Origin: CALHVX01 sp051027215 | GTDB lineage: Bacteria; Pseudomonadota; Gammaproteobacteria; Pseudomonadales; Azotimanducaceae | Direction: 5' to 3' | DNA length: 64,000 nucleotides | Assembly: GCA_051027215.1 (NCBI GenBank) | Contig: JBPCXR010000029.1 | Span: 124,001-188,000, forward strand | Notes under the pieces: model-generated | Told to the model about the DNA's origin: nothing | Database searches by the model: none | The model's input: only the letters and a program-made list of their open reading frames with translations | In this document: positions 32,282 to 40,216 of the stretch, piece after piece | How the letters are laid out: every line of letters starts with the position of its first letter | How positions within the stretch are numbered: position 1 is the first letter of the stretch | Position numbers and translations under genes: made by a program

Positions 32282-34629
32282 TCGCCCATCAGCGTGGTAA
32301 ACATCTGATCGGCCGCAATGGCATCGTCTACCGTCACTCGCAGCATGCGCCGCACATCCGGATCCATGGTGGTATTCCACAACTGATCAGGGTTCATTTC
32401 GCCCAAGCCTTTGTAACGCTGTAGGTCCACACCCCGGCGAGCTTCATCTAGCAACCAATCATAAGCTTCAGTGAAGTTTGCGACCGGCTCCACTTTGTCG
32501 CCCCGTTTAAGCACTGCGGCGTCTGAAAGCAAGCCATCGAGCTGCCCATACATTTCGCGAATCGCTCGATAGTCCGCTCCATCGAAGAAGGCTTTGCTGA
32601 GAATGGTTTGTTCCGTTAAGCCGTGGACATTGATTTCGATCACGGGTAAGTAGACTTGATGTTCTACATCTAGTTCTAGGTGTACTGCCGGTGGCGGAAC
32701 TCTGCCATCATCTAATTCTTGTTCCAAAGTCTCAGCCCAATCCCGCATGCTGCTTTCATTCTGAAGCATCTGCGCATCGATGGGTGACAAGTTAACCAAC
32801 GCTTCCGTGACGTCTACCGGCACAATCCGAGAGATGCGTTGCAATCGTTTTCGCAGCGCCGCGTAGCTGACGCAAAGCGCTTCGAGCGGCTCTCCTTGAA
32901 TGGCTGCCATCGCTTCATCGCTTGCCAACAGTTGCGCACCTTCTAAAGCAACACCCAAGAAGTAAGCGTTTAGCTCATCGTCATCCTTAACGTACCGTTC
33001 CTGTTTACCTTTTTTTACTTTGTACAGCGGCGGTTGCGCGATGAATATGTGGCCACGTTCGAGCAACTCCGGCATCTGTCGAAAAAAGAACGTCAGTAAA
33101 AGGGTGCGGATGTGAGAGCCATCCACGTCTGCGTCGGTCATGATGATGACGCTGTGGTAGCGCAGCTTGTCTGGGTCAAATTCGCCGCGGCCTATGCCAC
33201 AACCCAGCGCAGTAACAAGTGTCCCCACTTCTTGGGACGAGAGCATTTTGTCGAAACGCGCCTTTTCTACATTCAATATTTTTCCGCGTAACGGCAGGAT
33301 CGCTTGAGTGCGGCGATCACGCCCTTGCTTAGCGCTGCCTCCAGCCGAATCTCCTTCCACGAGGTATAGCTCGGACAACGCTGGGTCTTTTTCCTGGCAG
33401 TCCGCGAGCTTGCCCGGCAAACCGGCTATGTCCAATGCTCCCTTGCGCCGCGTCATTTCTCGGGCCTTGCGCGCCGCATCTCGAGCACGAGCTGCTTCGA
33501 TCATCTTCGAGACCAGCGCCTTGGCATCATTGGGCTGTTCCACCAAGTATTCGGAAAAATACTTGCCCAGCTCTTGCTCCACAGCGGTTTTCACCTCACT
33601 GGAAACTAACTTGTCTTTTGTTTGGGAGCTGAACTTCGGGTCGGGCACTTTAACGGAAACAACCGCGGTGAGGCCTTCCCGTGCGTCGTCGCCAGTTGTG
33701 CTTACACCCACTTTTTTGAGCAGTCCTTCTCGCTCCATGTAGCCATTCAGTGTGCGCGTTAGCGCCGCTCGAAAGCCGGCTAGATGCGTTCCTCCGTCTC
33801 CCTGGGGAATATTATTTGTGTAAGTGAATACTTGCTCTTGGTAGCCATCGTTCCATTGCATGGCTACTTCGACCCCGACACCGTCCTCTTCGCGGTAGGT
33901 ATCGAAGTGGAAGACTTCATTCAACGAATTCTTATTCTGATTGAGGTACTCCACAAAGGCCCGTAAACCGCCCTCATAGTAGAACGCCTCCTCTTTATCA
34001 GAGCGCTCATCACTGAGCACAATCCGAACCCCGGAGTTCAAAAAAGCCAGCTCCCGCAAGCGTTTAGCGAGAATGTCGTATTGGAAATGGATATTGCCAA
34101 AAGTCTCGGCGGAGGGCTTGAAATAGCACTCTGTGCCCCGGTCCTCGGTGACGCCGACTTCAGCCAGCGGCGCTTGGGGCAGGCCATGGGCATAAGTTTG
34201 CTCATAGACCTTGCCTTCTCTACGGACGGTGAGCCGCAACTCTTCGGACAGGGCGTTCACGACAGAAACCCCGACGCCATGCAGGCCACCGGAGACCTTG
34301 TAGCTGTTGTCATCGAACTTCCCACCCGAATGTAGCGTGGTCATGATCACTTCGACAGCGGAAACGCCCTCTTCCTCGTGAATGTCCACGGGAATTCCTC
34401 GGCCGTTGTCGGTGACTGTGATGGCTTCCTCCGGATGCACCTTTACCCTTACGGTGTCGCAGTGGCCTGCCAGCGCCTCGTCGATGGCGTTGTCGACCAG
34501 CTCCTGAACCATATGGTGCAGCCCTGTGCCGTCTTCGGTATCACCGATGTACATACCCGGGCGTTTGCGTACAGCATCCAAGCCTCGAAGTACCTTAATG
34601 CTGCCCGAATCGTAGGTTTCGTCTGTCAT
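32215..34629 (-). CDS. gyrB: DNA gyrase subunit B
   Basis: ATPase and metal-binding subunit of the type II topoisomerase that introduces negative supercoils. 804 residues, standard gammaproteobacterial length. The GHKL ATPase domain has VDNAIDEALAGHCD, DNGRGIPVD and GGLHGVGVSVVNALS. The TOPRIM domain has LYLVEGDSAGGSAKQGRDR and IIMTDADVDGSHIRTLLLTFFFRQMP, and the C-terminal end is the canonical MGDQVEPRREFIE. The typical insert of gammaproteobacterial GyrB lies between the TOPRIM halves. 23 bp after recF. Confidence 0.99.
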   Translation of the reverse strand: MTDETYDSGSIKVLRGLDAVRKRPGMYIGDTEDGTGLHHMVQELVDNAIDEALAGHCDTVRVKVHPEEAITVTDNGRGIPVDIHEEEGVSAVEVIMTTLHSGGKFDDNSYKVSGGLHGVGVSVVNALSEELRLTVRREGKVYEQTYAHGLPQAPLAEVGVTEDRGTECYFKPSAETFGNIHFQYDILAKRLRELAFLNSGVRIVLSDERSDKEEAFYYEGGLRAFVEYLNQNKNSLNEVFHFDTYREEDGVGVEVAMQWNDGYQEQVFTYTNNIPQGDGGTHLAGFRAALTRTLNGYMEREGLLKKVGVSTTGDDAREGLTAVVSVKVPDPKFSSQTKDKLVSSEVKTAVEQELGKYFSEYLVEQPNDAKALVSKMIEAARARDAARKAREMTRRKGALDIAGLPGKLADCQEKDPALSELYLVEGDSAGGSAKQGRDRRTQAILPLRGKILNVEKARFDKMLSSQEVGTLVTALGCGIGRGEFDPDKLRYHSVIIMTDADVDGSHIRTLLLTFFFRQMPELLERGHIFIAQPPLYKVKKGKQERYVKDDDELNAYFLGVALEGAQLLASDEAMAAIQGEPLEALCVSYAALRKRLQRISRIVPVDVTEALVNLSPIDAQMLQNESSMRDWAETLEQELDDGRVPPPAVHLELDVEHQVYLPVIEINVHGLTEQTILSKAFFDGADYRAIREMYGQLDGLLSDAAVLKRGDKVEPVANFTEAYDWLLDEARRGVDLQRYKGLGEMNPDQLWNTTMDPDVRRMLRVTVDDAIAADQMFTTLMGDQVEPRREFIETNALSVVNLDV

Positions 34630-34652
34630 GCTTTATCTCGTGTAGGCGGCAG

Positions 34653-35762
34653 TTATTGCGCCTCGATTTGACCCTGTTTCACGTGAAACACCGTTCGTTT
34701 TTCCCCGGCATAAGCCGATCCCGTCCAGGGTGCGGTTGTGCAAGTCGCCAGGACTTGTGCACCTGTGGCCGCCATTGCCTCAAAGAAGGCAGCGTTATGG
34801 TCGTGATCAAGCTCCGCACCCGCATCGTCGATCAAAAACACGGAACTCTGCCCGGTCTCACTCACCAACAGCTCTGCCTGGCTGATCTGCATTGCCAAAG
34901 CGAGCGTCTTGCCTTGTCCCCGCGACAATCGCTCGGATGCGGGCCGTCCGTCTATGGTGAAGCTCAATTCGAGCCGGTGAGGGCCGTTGTGCGTCACGCC
35001 TAATTTTACATCGCGAGACAGGTTTTGACTCAATATATCTGCAAAGGATTCGCCCTGGGATTGCGACTGGTTTACCCGTCCGTTAGGGGCCAGCTCAATG
35101 CCGATGGCCGCCAGTTCAGGGTCTAGAGCCAGCAAAACCTGTCGAAACCAAGGCTCCCAGCGCTGTATATAGTCAGCACGATCTTGGCTCAAGGGCTCGG
35201 CCGCACGTATCAAACCGTCGGTAAATGCCAGCAAAACCTGGTCATTAGATCCGGCCTGATGTTTCAGCTGGGAATTTCGCTGTTTCAGGAGCTGATTGTA
35301 GCGCCGCCAATGGCCGATATAGGTAGGTTTCACGTGAAACACTCCCCAATCCAGCCACCGACGCCGTTCCGATGGACCTGCAAATATCAGATCGCTAACC
35401 CCAGGTAACATCACTTGCACCGCAAGCAGTCGAGATATCTCGGCTATGCCCCTCACTGGCTCACCGTCCACGTGGACTTTGATTGGTCCTCGCCTTGGCC
35501 GCCCGATCGCAATGGTCCGCTCAGAGCCTGCTTCAGTCACCAATAGCGCCCGAACAATCAGTTCCGCCTGGTCATGGCGAATAACCTTGCTCGCTTGTGC
35601 GGCTCTAAATGAGCGCCCACGGGCCAACACGTGCACCGCCTCCAACAACGCCGTTTTCCCGGCGCCATTTGGCCCCACAAACAGATTTAGGCCGGGCGAT
35701 AGCTCAATGTCTACCGCCGCTAGGTTTCGGCAGTCTCTAATGGCAAGGGTTCGCAGGGTCAT
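34653..35762 (-). CDS. recF: DNA replication and repair protein RecF
   Basis: ABC-type ATPase that helps load RecA at gapped DNA. 369 residues with Walker A (LFVGPNGAGKTALLEA), the ABC signature LSRGQGKTLALAMQ and Walker B (VFLIDDAGAELD). ATG start. Two parS-like palindromes lie within the coding sequence and both encode VFHVK (once near residue 145, once near the C-terminus), so the same peptide appears twice for DNA-level reasons. Standard dnaA-dnaN-recF-gyrB order. Confidence 0.97.
   Translation of the reverse strand: MTLRTLAIRDCRNLAAVDIELSPGLNLFVGPNGAGKTALLEAVHVLARGRSFRAAQASKVIRHDQAELIVRALLVTEAGSERTIAIGRPRRGPIKVHVDGEPVRGIAEISRLLAVQVMLPGVSDLIFAGPSERRRWLDWGVFHVKPTYIGHWRRYNQLLKQRNSQLKHQAGSNDQVLLAFTDGLIRAAEPLSQDRADYIQRWEPWFRQVLLALDPELAAIGIELAPNGRVNQSQSQGESFADILSQNLSRDVKLGVTHNGPHRLELSFTIDGRPASERLSRGQGKTLALAMQISQAELLVSETGQSSVFLIDDAGAELDHDHNAAFFEAMAATGAQVLATCTTAPWTGSAYAGEKRTVFHVKQGQIEAQ
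34675..34690. promoter_or_regulatory. parS centromere site (perfect 16-mer)
   Basis: The sequence TGTTTCACGTGAAACA is identical to the consensus ParB-binding parS palindrome known from Bacillus and Pseudomonas. It lies in the last codons of recF, about 4 kb from the putative oriC and 12 kb from parB. Confidence 0.93.
35326..35341. promoter_or_regulatory. parS centromere site (15 of 16)
   Basis: GGTTTCACGTGAAACA matches the parS consensus at 15 of 16 positions, with the 14-bp core fully palindromic. It lies inside recF, 651 bp from the first parS site. Confidence 0.88.
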
Positions 35763-35830
35763 CGATAGATCGTTCGGGGTGTCAGCGGACGATCAGTTAA
35801 GCACTCGAACGATAGGTTCAGCGCCAGCGC

Positions 35831-36931
35831 TCAGAGTCGCATTGGCATGACGACATACAATGCATCGTCGTTGCCTGGACCTTCTATCAACGCACTGCTA
35901 TTAGCATCTGAAACGCTCAACTTCACCTGTTCGGTAGACAATACACCAAGAATGTCTTGCAGATAGCTGACGTTAAAACCGATCTCCAATGGTCCAGCGT
36001 CATACTCCACCTCCACCACTTCTTCGGCCTCCTCTTGCTCAGGATTGTTGGCCTGTATGGTCAGCTGTCCTTCGTCAAAGGACAGTCGGACGCCGCGATA
36101 TTTTTCGTTGCTGAGTATCGAGGCGCGCTGGAAGCTTTGACGCAGGGCTTCCCGATCTCCTAACACGGAACGGCTACTATCTCTGGGTATAACCTTCTCA
36201 TAGTCAGGAAACTTTCCATCTACGAGCTTAGTTGTCAACTTATATCCCGATTGTGACACCGACAGGTGGTTGGAAGACAGCTGCAGGGTAACTTCATCTT
36301 CGGAATCGCTGAGTAGCTTACGCAGCTCGATCACCCCTTTACGCGGCACAATCGCCTGCTGACGCTGCTCACTCCCACCACCTGGCTGAGTGCACATTGC
36401 TAATCGATGGCCGTCTGTGGCGACGGTGCGAACATGTTCGGTGGTTATCTCCAGCAACATGCCGTTCAAGAAATAGCGAACATCCTGCTGCGCCATGGAG
36501 AAGCCCACTTGATCGATAAGCTTCATTAGCGCGATCTGCGGTAACTTCACCTCTAGATCAGAAGCAGCCCCTTCGACGCTGGGAAAATCCTTCACTGGCA
36601 AGGTTGCCAGGGTAAAACGACTCCGTCCGCACCGAACGATCGCTCGGTCGGCCTTGGTTTCAACCGTAATGTCTGAACCATCGGGTAAGGAGCGCCAGAT
36701 GTCGGCCAATTTGCGCGCTGGCACCGTTACTTCGCCGGGCTGGCTAACTTCCACGTCGTCCACCGTCGCCACCATCTCGACCTCGAGATCGGTGCCCGTC
36801 ATGGTGAGCTGACCGTCCTTTGCTACCAACAGCAGATTCGCGAGCACCGGCAAGGTTTGGCGGCGTTCCACCACACCAGTGGCGAGCTGCAATGGACGCA
36901 ACAAATTTTCTCGGGTGGTTTTGATTTTCAT
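35831..36931 (-). CDS. dnaN: DNA polymerase III beta subunit (sliding clamp)
   Basis: Dimeric ring clamp that tethers DNA polymerase III to DNA. 366 residues, three homologous domains, beginning MKIKTTRENLLRPLQLATGVV and ending in the family's YVVMPMRL. Internal markers include TVPARKLADIWRSLP, FLNGMLLEI, ATDGHRLA and GKFPDYEKVIP. It lies 87 bp after dnaA and 68 bp before recF. Confidence 0.99.
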   Translation of the reverse strand: MKIKTTRENLLRPLQLATGVVERRQTLPVLANLLLVAKDGQLTMTGTDLEVEMVATVDDVEVSQPGEVTVPARKLADIWRSLPDGSDITVETKADRAIVRCGRSRFTLATLPVKDFPSVEGAASDLEVKLPQIALMKLIDQVGFSMAQQDVRYFLNGMLLEITTEHVRTVATDGHRLAMCTQPGGGSEQRQQAIVPRKGVIELRKLLSDSEDEVTLQLSSNHLSVSQSGYKLTTKLVDGKFPDYEKVIPRDSSRSVLGDREALRQSFQRASILSNEKYRGVRLSFDEGQLTIQANNPEQEEAEEVVEVEYDAGPLEIGFNVSYLQDILGVLSTEQVKLSVSDANSSALIEGPGNDDALYVVMPMRL

Positions 36932-37018
36932 GATCGGGGCTTTAGCCTTTTGCGCGTGCTCTGCGCTCAGTGCACCAGCCCGGTCGATTTGTGGTGGCGT
37001 CGATCCCGCCAGTCGCCG

Positions 37019-38434
37019 TTAGCTGGTGATTTTTCGGTTTAGGTTGCGATAGTCCTCAGCGACATCAGCGGTCGTTTCTCTCAGCTCGGCTATCTTACGG
37101 CAACCGTGTAGCACCGTTGTATGGTCTCGACCACCAAAGGCATCGCCGATCTCCGGCAGCGAATGATTGGTCAGCTCCTTGGCCAAAGCCATTGCCATTT
37201 GCCGTGGCCGGGCAATGGTGCGGCTACGCCGTTTGGAGAGAATATCGGAAATCTTGATGTTGTAATACTCAGCCACCGTACGCTGAATATTCTCTATGGT
37301 GATCAACCGATCCTGAACGGCGAACAAATCTCGCAGCGCTCGCCGTACCTGCTCGATACTGATACGAGATCCAGTAAATCGCGCGTTCGCGATGACTCGT
37401 CGCAGAGCACCCTCGAGCTCGCGGACGTTTGAGCGAATGCGCTCGGCAATGAAGAAGGCGACCTCAGAATCTAGCTCCACCCGCTCCGCTTCGGCTTTGG
37501 CCATCAGGATCGCCACGCGCGTTTCCAGTTCTGGTGGTTCCACTTCAACCGTCAGCCCCCAAACGAACCGCGACTGTAGTCGCTCTTCTAGGCCTTTGAT
37601 CTCTCGCGGGTAGCGATCACTGGTGAGGATGATCTGGTGGTCCTGTTCTAAAAGGTTGTTGAAGACGTTGAAGAACTCTTCTTGGGAACGCAGTTTGTTG
37701 GCGAAGAACTGTATGTCGTCAAGCAACAGGGTATCGATAGATCCATAGTTGCGACCAAAGTCCGCCATCTTGCCGCGTTGAATCGCCTGCACCATGTCTT
37801 GTACAAAACGTTGCGAGTGCACGTACACCACTCGAGCATCCGGGCGCTCTTGACGAATCGAGTTGCCGACAGCTTGCATCAAATGGGTTTTACCCAAACC
37901 GACACCGCCATAGATTAACAGCGGGTTGTATGTTGAACCCATGTTGATTGAAACCTGCTGCGCTGCTGCACGGGCAATTTCATTGGATTTACCTTCGACA
38001 AAGTTTGCGAAAGTAAACTCTTTGTTCAGCTGGGGCGTCGTACGGTTACGAGTTTGCCCGCTGCCATCTGCGCGCAATGGTTTTGGCAGAGTACCCACGT
38101 CTAAATCAACAGAGGTATCAACCAGCTCGCCGGTTTCACCATCAATCTTTTCGTTTGAAACAGCTTGCAGCAATGTTTCGATACGTTCGAGATGCTCTGC
38201 ACGAACCCGGTCGCGCACGTAACGGTTCGGTGCCAACAATTGCAAGCGATTACTATCGTTCGCAACCTGCAACGGTCGAATGTAGGTATTAAATTCTTGA
38301 GACGGTAATTCGTCTTGCAAGCGGTCCAGGCAATCCTGCCATAAAGAACTTGCCACTGATGCGTGCCCCCAAAGTTCTGACGCAAGCTGCACAGATGCGC
38401 GTGCAGCGTTGCTAATGATTTTATCCATCTTCAT
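37019..38434 (-). CDS. dnaA: Chromosomal replication initiator DnaA
   Basis: AAA+ ATPase that opens oriC. Domain I begins at SLWQDCLDRLQDELPSQEFNTYIRPLQ, a short domain II linker follows, and the AAA+ domain begins near NKEFTFANFVEG, with Walker A YGGVGLGKTHLMQA, Walker B DTLLLDDIQFFA and sensor region ILTSDRYPREIKGLEERL. Domain IV has the signature FGGRDHTTVLHGCRKI. From the ATG at 38434 the product is 471 residues and has a 26-residue extension before domain I. A GTG at 38356 would begin MASSLWQ and give 445 residues, closer to the family's usual N-terminus. The choice between these starts is open. Part of oriC may overlap the region upstream. Confidence 0.97.
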   Translation of the reverse strand: MKMDKIISNAARASVQLASELWGHASVASSLWQDCLDRLQDELPSQEFNTYIRPLQVANDSNRLQLLAPNRYVRDRVRAEHLERIETLLQAVSNEKIDGETGELVDTSVDLDVGTLPKPLRADGSGQTRNRTTPQLNKEFTFANFVEGKSNEIARAAAQQVSINMGSTYNPLLIYGGVGLGKTHLMQAVGNSIRQERPDARVVYVHSQRFVQDMVQAIQRGKMADFGRNYGSIDTLLLDDIQFFANKLRSQEEFFNVFNNLLEQDHQIILTSDRYPREIKGLEERLQSRFVWGLTVEVEPPELETRVAILMAKAEAERVELDSEVAFFIAERIRSNVRELEGALRRVIANARFTGSRISIEQVRRALRDLFAVQDRLITIENIQRTVAEYYNIKISDILSKRRSRTIARPRQMAMALAKELTNHSLPEIGDAFGGRDHTTVLHGCRKIAELRETTADVAEDYRNLNRKITS

Positions 38435-39002
38435 TTAGTCAACCGCAGTGTCAATGCCAAACTTCGCGGCCAACGAAACCATTGCGCCCTGCAAAAAAGG
38501 GCACAGCAGTTCAATACTCAAACGTTCTATGTGAGATCGCGATGGTCACCGCTGTGGTGCGTTCGCGTGCTCGAAGCGCTCGTCAAGTCTTTCTTATGTT
38601 GCGCACCTTCTGCGTAAAGCCGAAGGCTCGCTGTTATTGTTCTCGTTCTGTTCGCCTTTAAACCTTGTTTTTTTTATTTGGCGGTAACGAGGACTTGAGC
38701 TGATAGAGGACACAACACCAAAAGTGATTTCGTTCAATGCAATTCTGTCGCTGGTTTCTAAAGCACGCTTACTGAACGTGGTTTAGCAAAGATTACCTAG
38801 CAATAGAGGTTGTTTATTGAATGCTGTGTGCCTGAAACAGAAGCGCATTCTAGCCACAGTTGGATTCGCTTGGCTACGAGATTTGTGAGAATTTACACAG
38901 TAATTTTTGACCGTAGATAAATTTCAAGCGCTTAGCTTCGCTCGCTCAAACTCATCGCAAGAGCCACACTTTCAGTCGTTGTGCGCAATCCCTAGGACAA
39001 AC

Positions 39003-39011
39003 TGTGGATAA
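39003..39011 (-). promoter_or_regulatory. DnaA box (perfect TTATCCACA)
   Basis: TGTGGATAA on the plus strand is the exact complement of the high-affinity DnaA box TTATCCACA. Confidence 0.85.
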
Positions 39012-39069
39012 GATAGCAACCGATTTAGCCCGGACGCTGCGCAAGAGTTTCACCCCGCCTAGCCGCTGC

Positions 39070-39078
39070 TTTTCCACA
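39070..39078 (+). promoter_or_regulatory. DnaA box (TTTTCCACA, 8 of 9)
   Basis: One mismatch to TTATCCACA. It lies 59 bp from the perfect box, within the putative origin. Confidence 0.65.
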
Positions 39079-39125
39079 GAGTTGTGCGTAGGAGTTTCGC
39101 CATAGCCGACCGGGGCTTAAGTCGG

Positions 39126-39134
39126 TTATGCACA
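39126..39134 (+). promoter_or_regulatory. DnaA box (TTATGCACA)
   Basis: Fits the relaxed consensus TTATNCACA at all positions. It overlaps the right arm of the 39102-39129 inverted repeat and borders the AT-rich stretch. Confidence 0.75.
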
Positions 39135-39203
39135 GAATTCGACCTCACCAACAACAACTAACAAAGTCTCTATATATCTTCTCTATATAAAGAAAACCTA
39201 TAT

Positions 39204-39232
39204 TTGACTCTTAGCATGGGCATCCTTAAAAT
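39204..39232 (+). promoter_or_regulatory. Sigma70 promoter of rpmH
   Basis: TTGACT (39204-39209) and TAAAAT (39227-39232) with optimal 17-bp spacing, reading towards rpmH. The implied leader is about 70 nt. A strong promoter is expected here for the ribosomal protein operon. Confidence 0.75.
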
Positions 39233-39310
39233 CGCCCGCCCTCTGGGATGCTGCGTGCAGATCGGTTTGCCGACCAGAGACCAAAGTGATTTCGCCAGAC
39301 AGAGCTCAAT

Positions 39311-39445
39311 ATGAAGCGTACTTATCAGCCGAGCAATATAAAGCGTAAACGTACCCATGGCTTTCGTTCTCGGATGGCTACGAAGAATGGCCGCAAAGTC
39401 ATCAACGCTCGCCGTGCCCGCGGACGCAAGCGCCTGGCGGTTTAG
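39311..39445 (+). CDS. rpmH: 50S ribosomal protein L34
   Basis: Short basic ribosomal protein of 44 residues: MKRTYQPSNIKRKRTHGFRS at the start, then KNGRKVINARRARGRKRL to the end, the invariant L34 pattern. It directly follows the origin region and precedes rnpA, the classic order. Confidence 0.98.
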   Translation: MKRTYQPSNIKRKRTHGFRSRMATKNGRKVINARRARGRKRLAV

Positions 39446-39516
39446 CTCCGTCTACTTTAATCCACGCCGTGACGCAGGTAGGCCCGCCTGTTCCAGCATG
39501 GCGATAGGCCTGTCCA

Positions 39517-39894
39517 TTGCGCCCGGACCAAGCCCCCGCAGATTTAGGCTTCCCTCGTAGTGCCCGGCTGACCTCCAGCGCGCAGTTCAATGCGGTTTTT
39601 AAGCAACGATTTAAGACTTTTCGCTCGCCGCCAGTACGAATTCTCTGTAAACCGAATAGAATGCCCACCGCCCGACTGGGGCTGGTGATTGCTAAGCGGG
39701 TCATTCCGAAGGCTCATGACCGCAACCGCATTAAGCGGGTGATTCGAGATGTGTTCCGATGCGAGCGTGCGAAGTTGCCGCATTGGGATTTAGTGGTCCA
39801 GCTCACCGGCCATGCCAGCGCCAAAGAGGTGAGGGCCGCAATGGATCAGTTAATGCAGGACATAGAACGACATGAAGCTGCCCGCTCAACATAG
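39517..39894 (+). CDS. rnpA: Ribonuclease P protein component
   Basis: Basic protein cofactor of RNase P for tRNA 5' maturation. 125 residues. The family signature is RNRIKRVIRDVFR, with LGLVIAKRVIPKAHDRN leading into it and RLTSSAQFNAVFKQ at the N-terminus. TTG start, 71 bp after rpmH. Its 3' end overlaps yidD by 23 nt. Confidence 0.94.
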   Translation: MRPDQAPADLGFPRSARLTSSAQFNAVFKQRFKTFRSPPVRILCKPNRMPTARLGLVIAKRVIPKAHDRNRIKRVIRDVFRCERAKLPHWDLVVQLTGHASAKEVRAAMDQLMQDIERHEAARST

Positions 39895-40216
39895 CCAGTT
39901 TACGGCTGCCGTCGATGGGGTGGCCAAGCGGCTGCACCGTTGGCTGCTGCTTGGGACCATTGGCCTCATTCATGGCTACCAACGCTGGTTCAGTCCCTGG
40001 CTTGGCCGCCAGTGTCGATTTCATCCGACCTGTTCTTGCTATGCCGAGCAGGCTTTGGTTAGCCATGGATTGATCAAAGGATTAGGGCTGACCACCTGGC
40101 GTCTGCTGCGCTGCCAGCCGTTTGCCAAAGGTGGCTTCGATCCGATTCCTCCCGGCCCGACAGACGTCCATCCTCCTTCTTCTGTTAATGAGTCCGATCT
40201 TCATGCTACCCACTGA
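39872..40216 (+). CDS. yidD: Membrane protein insertion efficiency factor YidD
   Basis: Small membrane-associated protein that assists YidC-dependent insertion. 114 residues with the hallmark GLIHGYQRWFSPWLGRQCRF and HPTCSCYAEQAL, then RLLRCQPFAKGGFDPIP. It overlaps rnpA at the 5' end and the yidC start at the 3' end, a compact arrangement typical of the locus. The C-terminal 20 residues after DPIPPG are poorly conserved in the family. Confidence 0.94.
   Translation: MKLPAQHSQFTAAVDGVAKRLHRWLLLGTIGLIHGYQRWFSPWLGRQCRFHPTCSCYAEQALVSHGLIKGLGLTTWRLLRCQPFAKGGFDPIPPGPTDVHPPSSVNESDLHATH

Larger units (their letters stand above)
38435..39236. other. Putative chromosomal replication origin (oriC)
   Basis: The 876-bp gap between dnaA and rpmH, the usual site of oriC in Pseudomonas-like genomes, contains no supportable gene. 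It holds one perfect DnaA box and two near-perfect ones (39003, 39070 and 39126), all within 132 bp. These are followed by an AT-rich stretch at about 39141-39210 (CTATATATCTTCTCTATATA and neighbours) that could serve as the duplex-unwinding element. The T-rich tract at 38668-38680 is another candidate. Two hairpin-capable sequences are present (38486-38502 and 39102-39129). The rpmH promoter lies at the right edge. Confidence 0.75.

Noticed and set aside
35467..35476. TCCACGTGGA palindrome in recF as a third parS
   Set aside because: Shares only the central CACGTG with parS; the flanking TTTC/GAAA needed for ParB is absent.
38421..38429. TTATCCATC as a further DnaA box
   Set aside because: Two mismatches at the conserved CACA end and lies in the dnaA 5' coding end, so support is too weak.
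38486..38502. GCCCT-AGGGC hairpin upstream of dnaA
   Set aside because: Only a 5-bp stem with an A-rich loop; the T-run on the minus strand is in the loop, so it is not a convincing terminator or attenuator.
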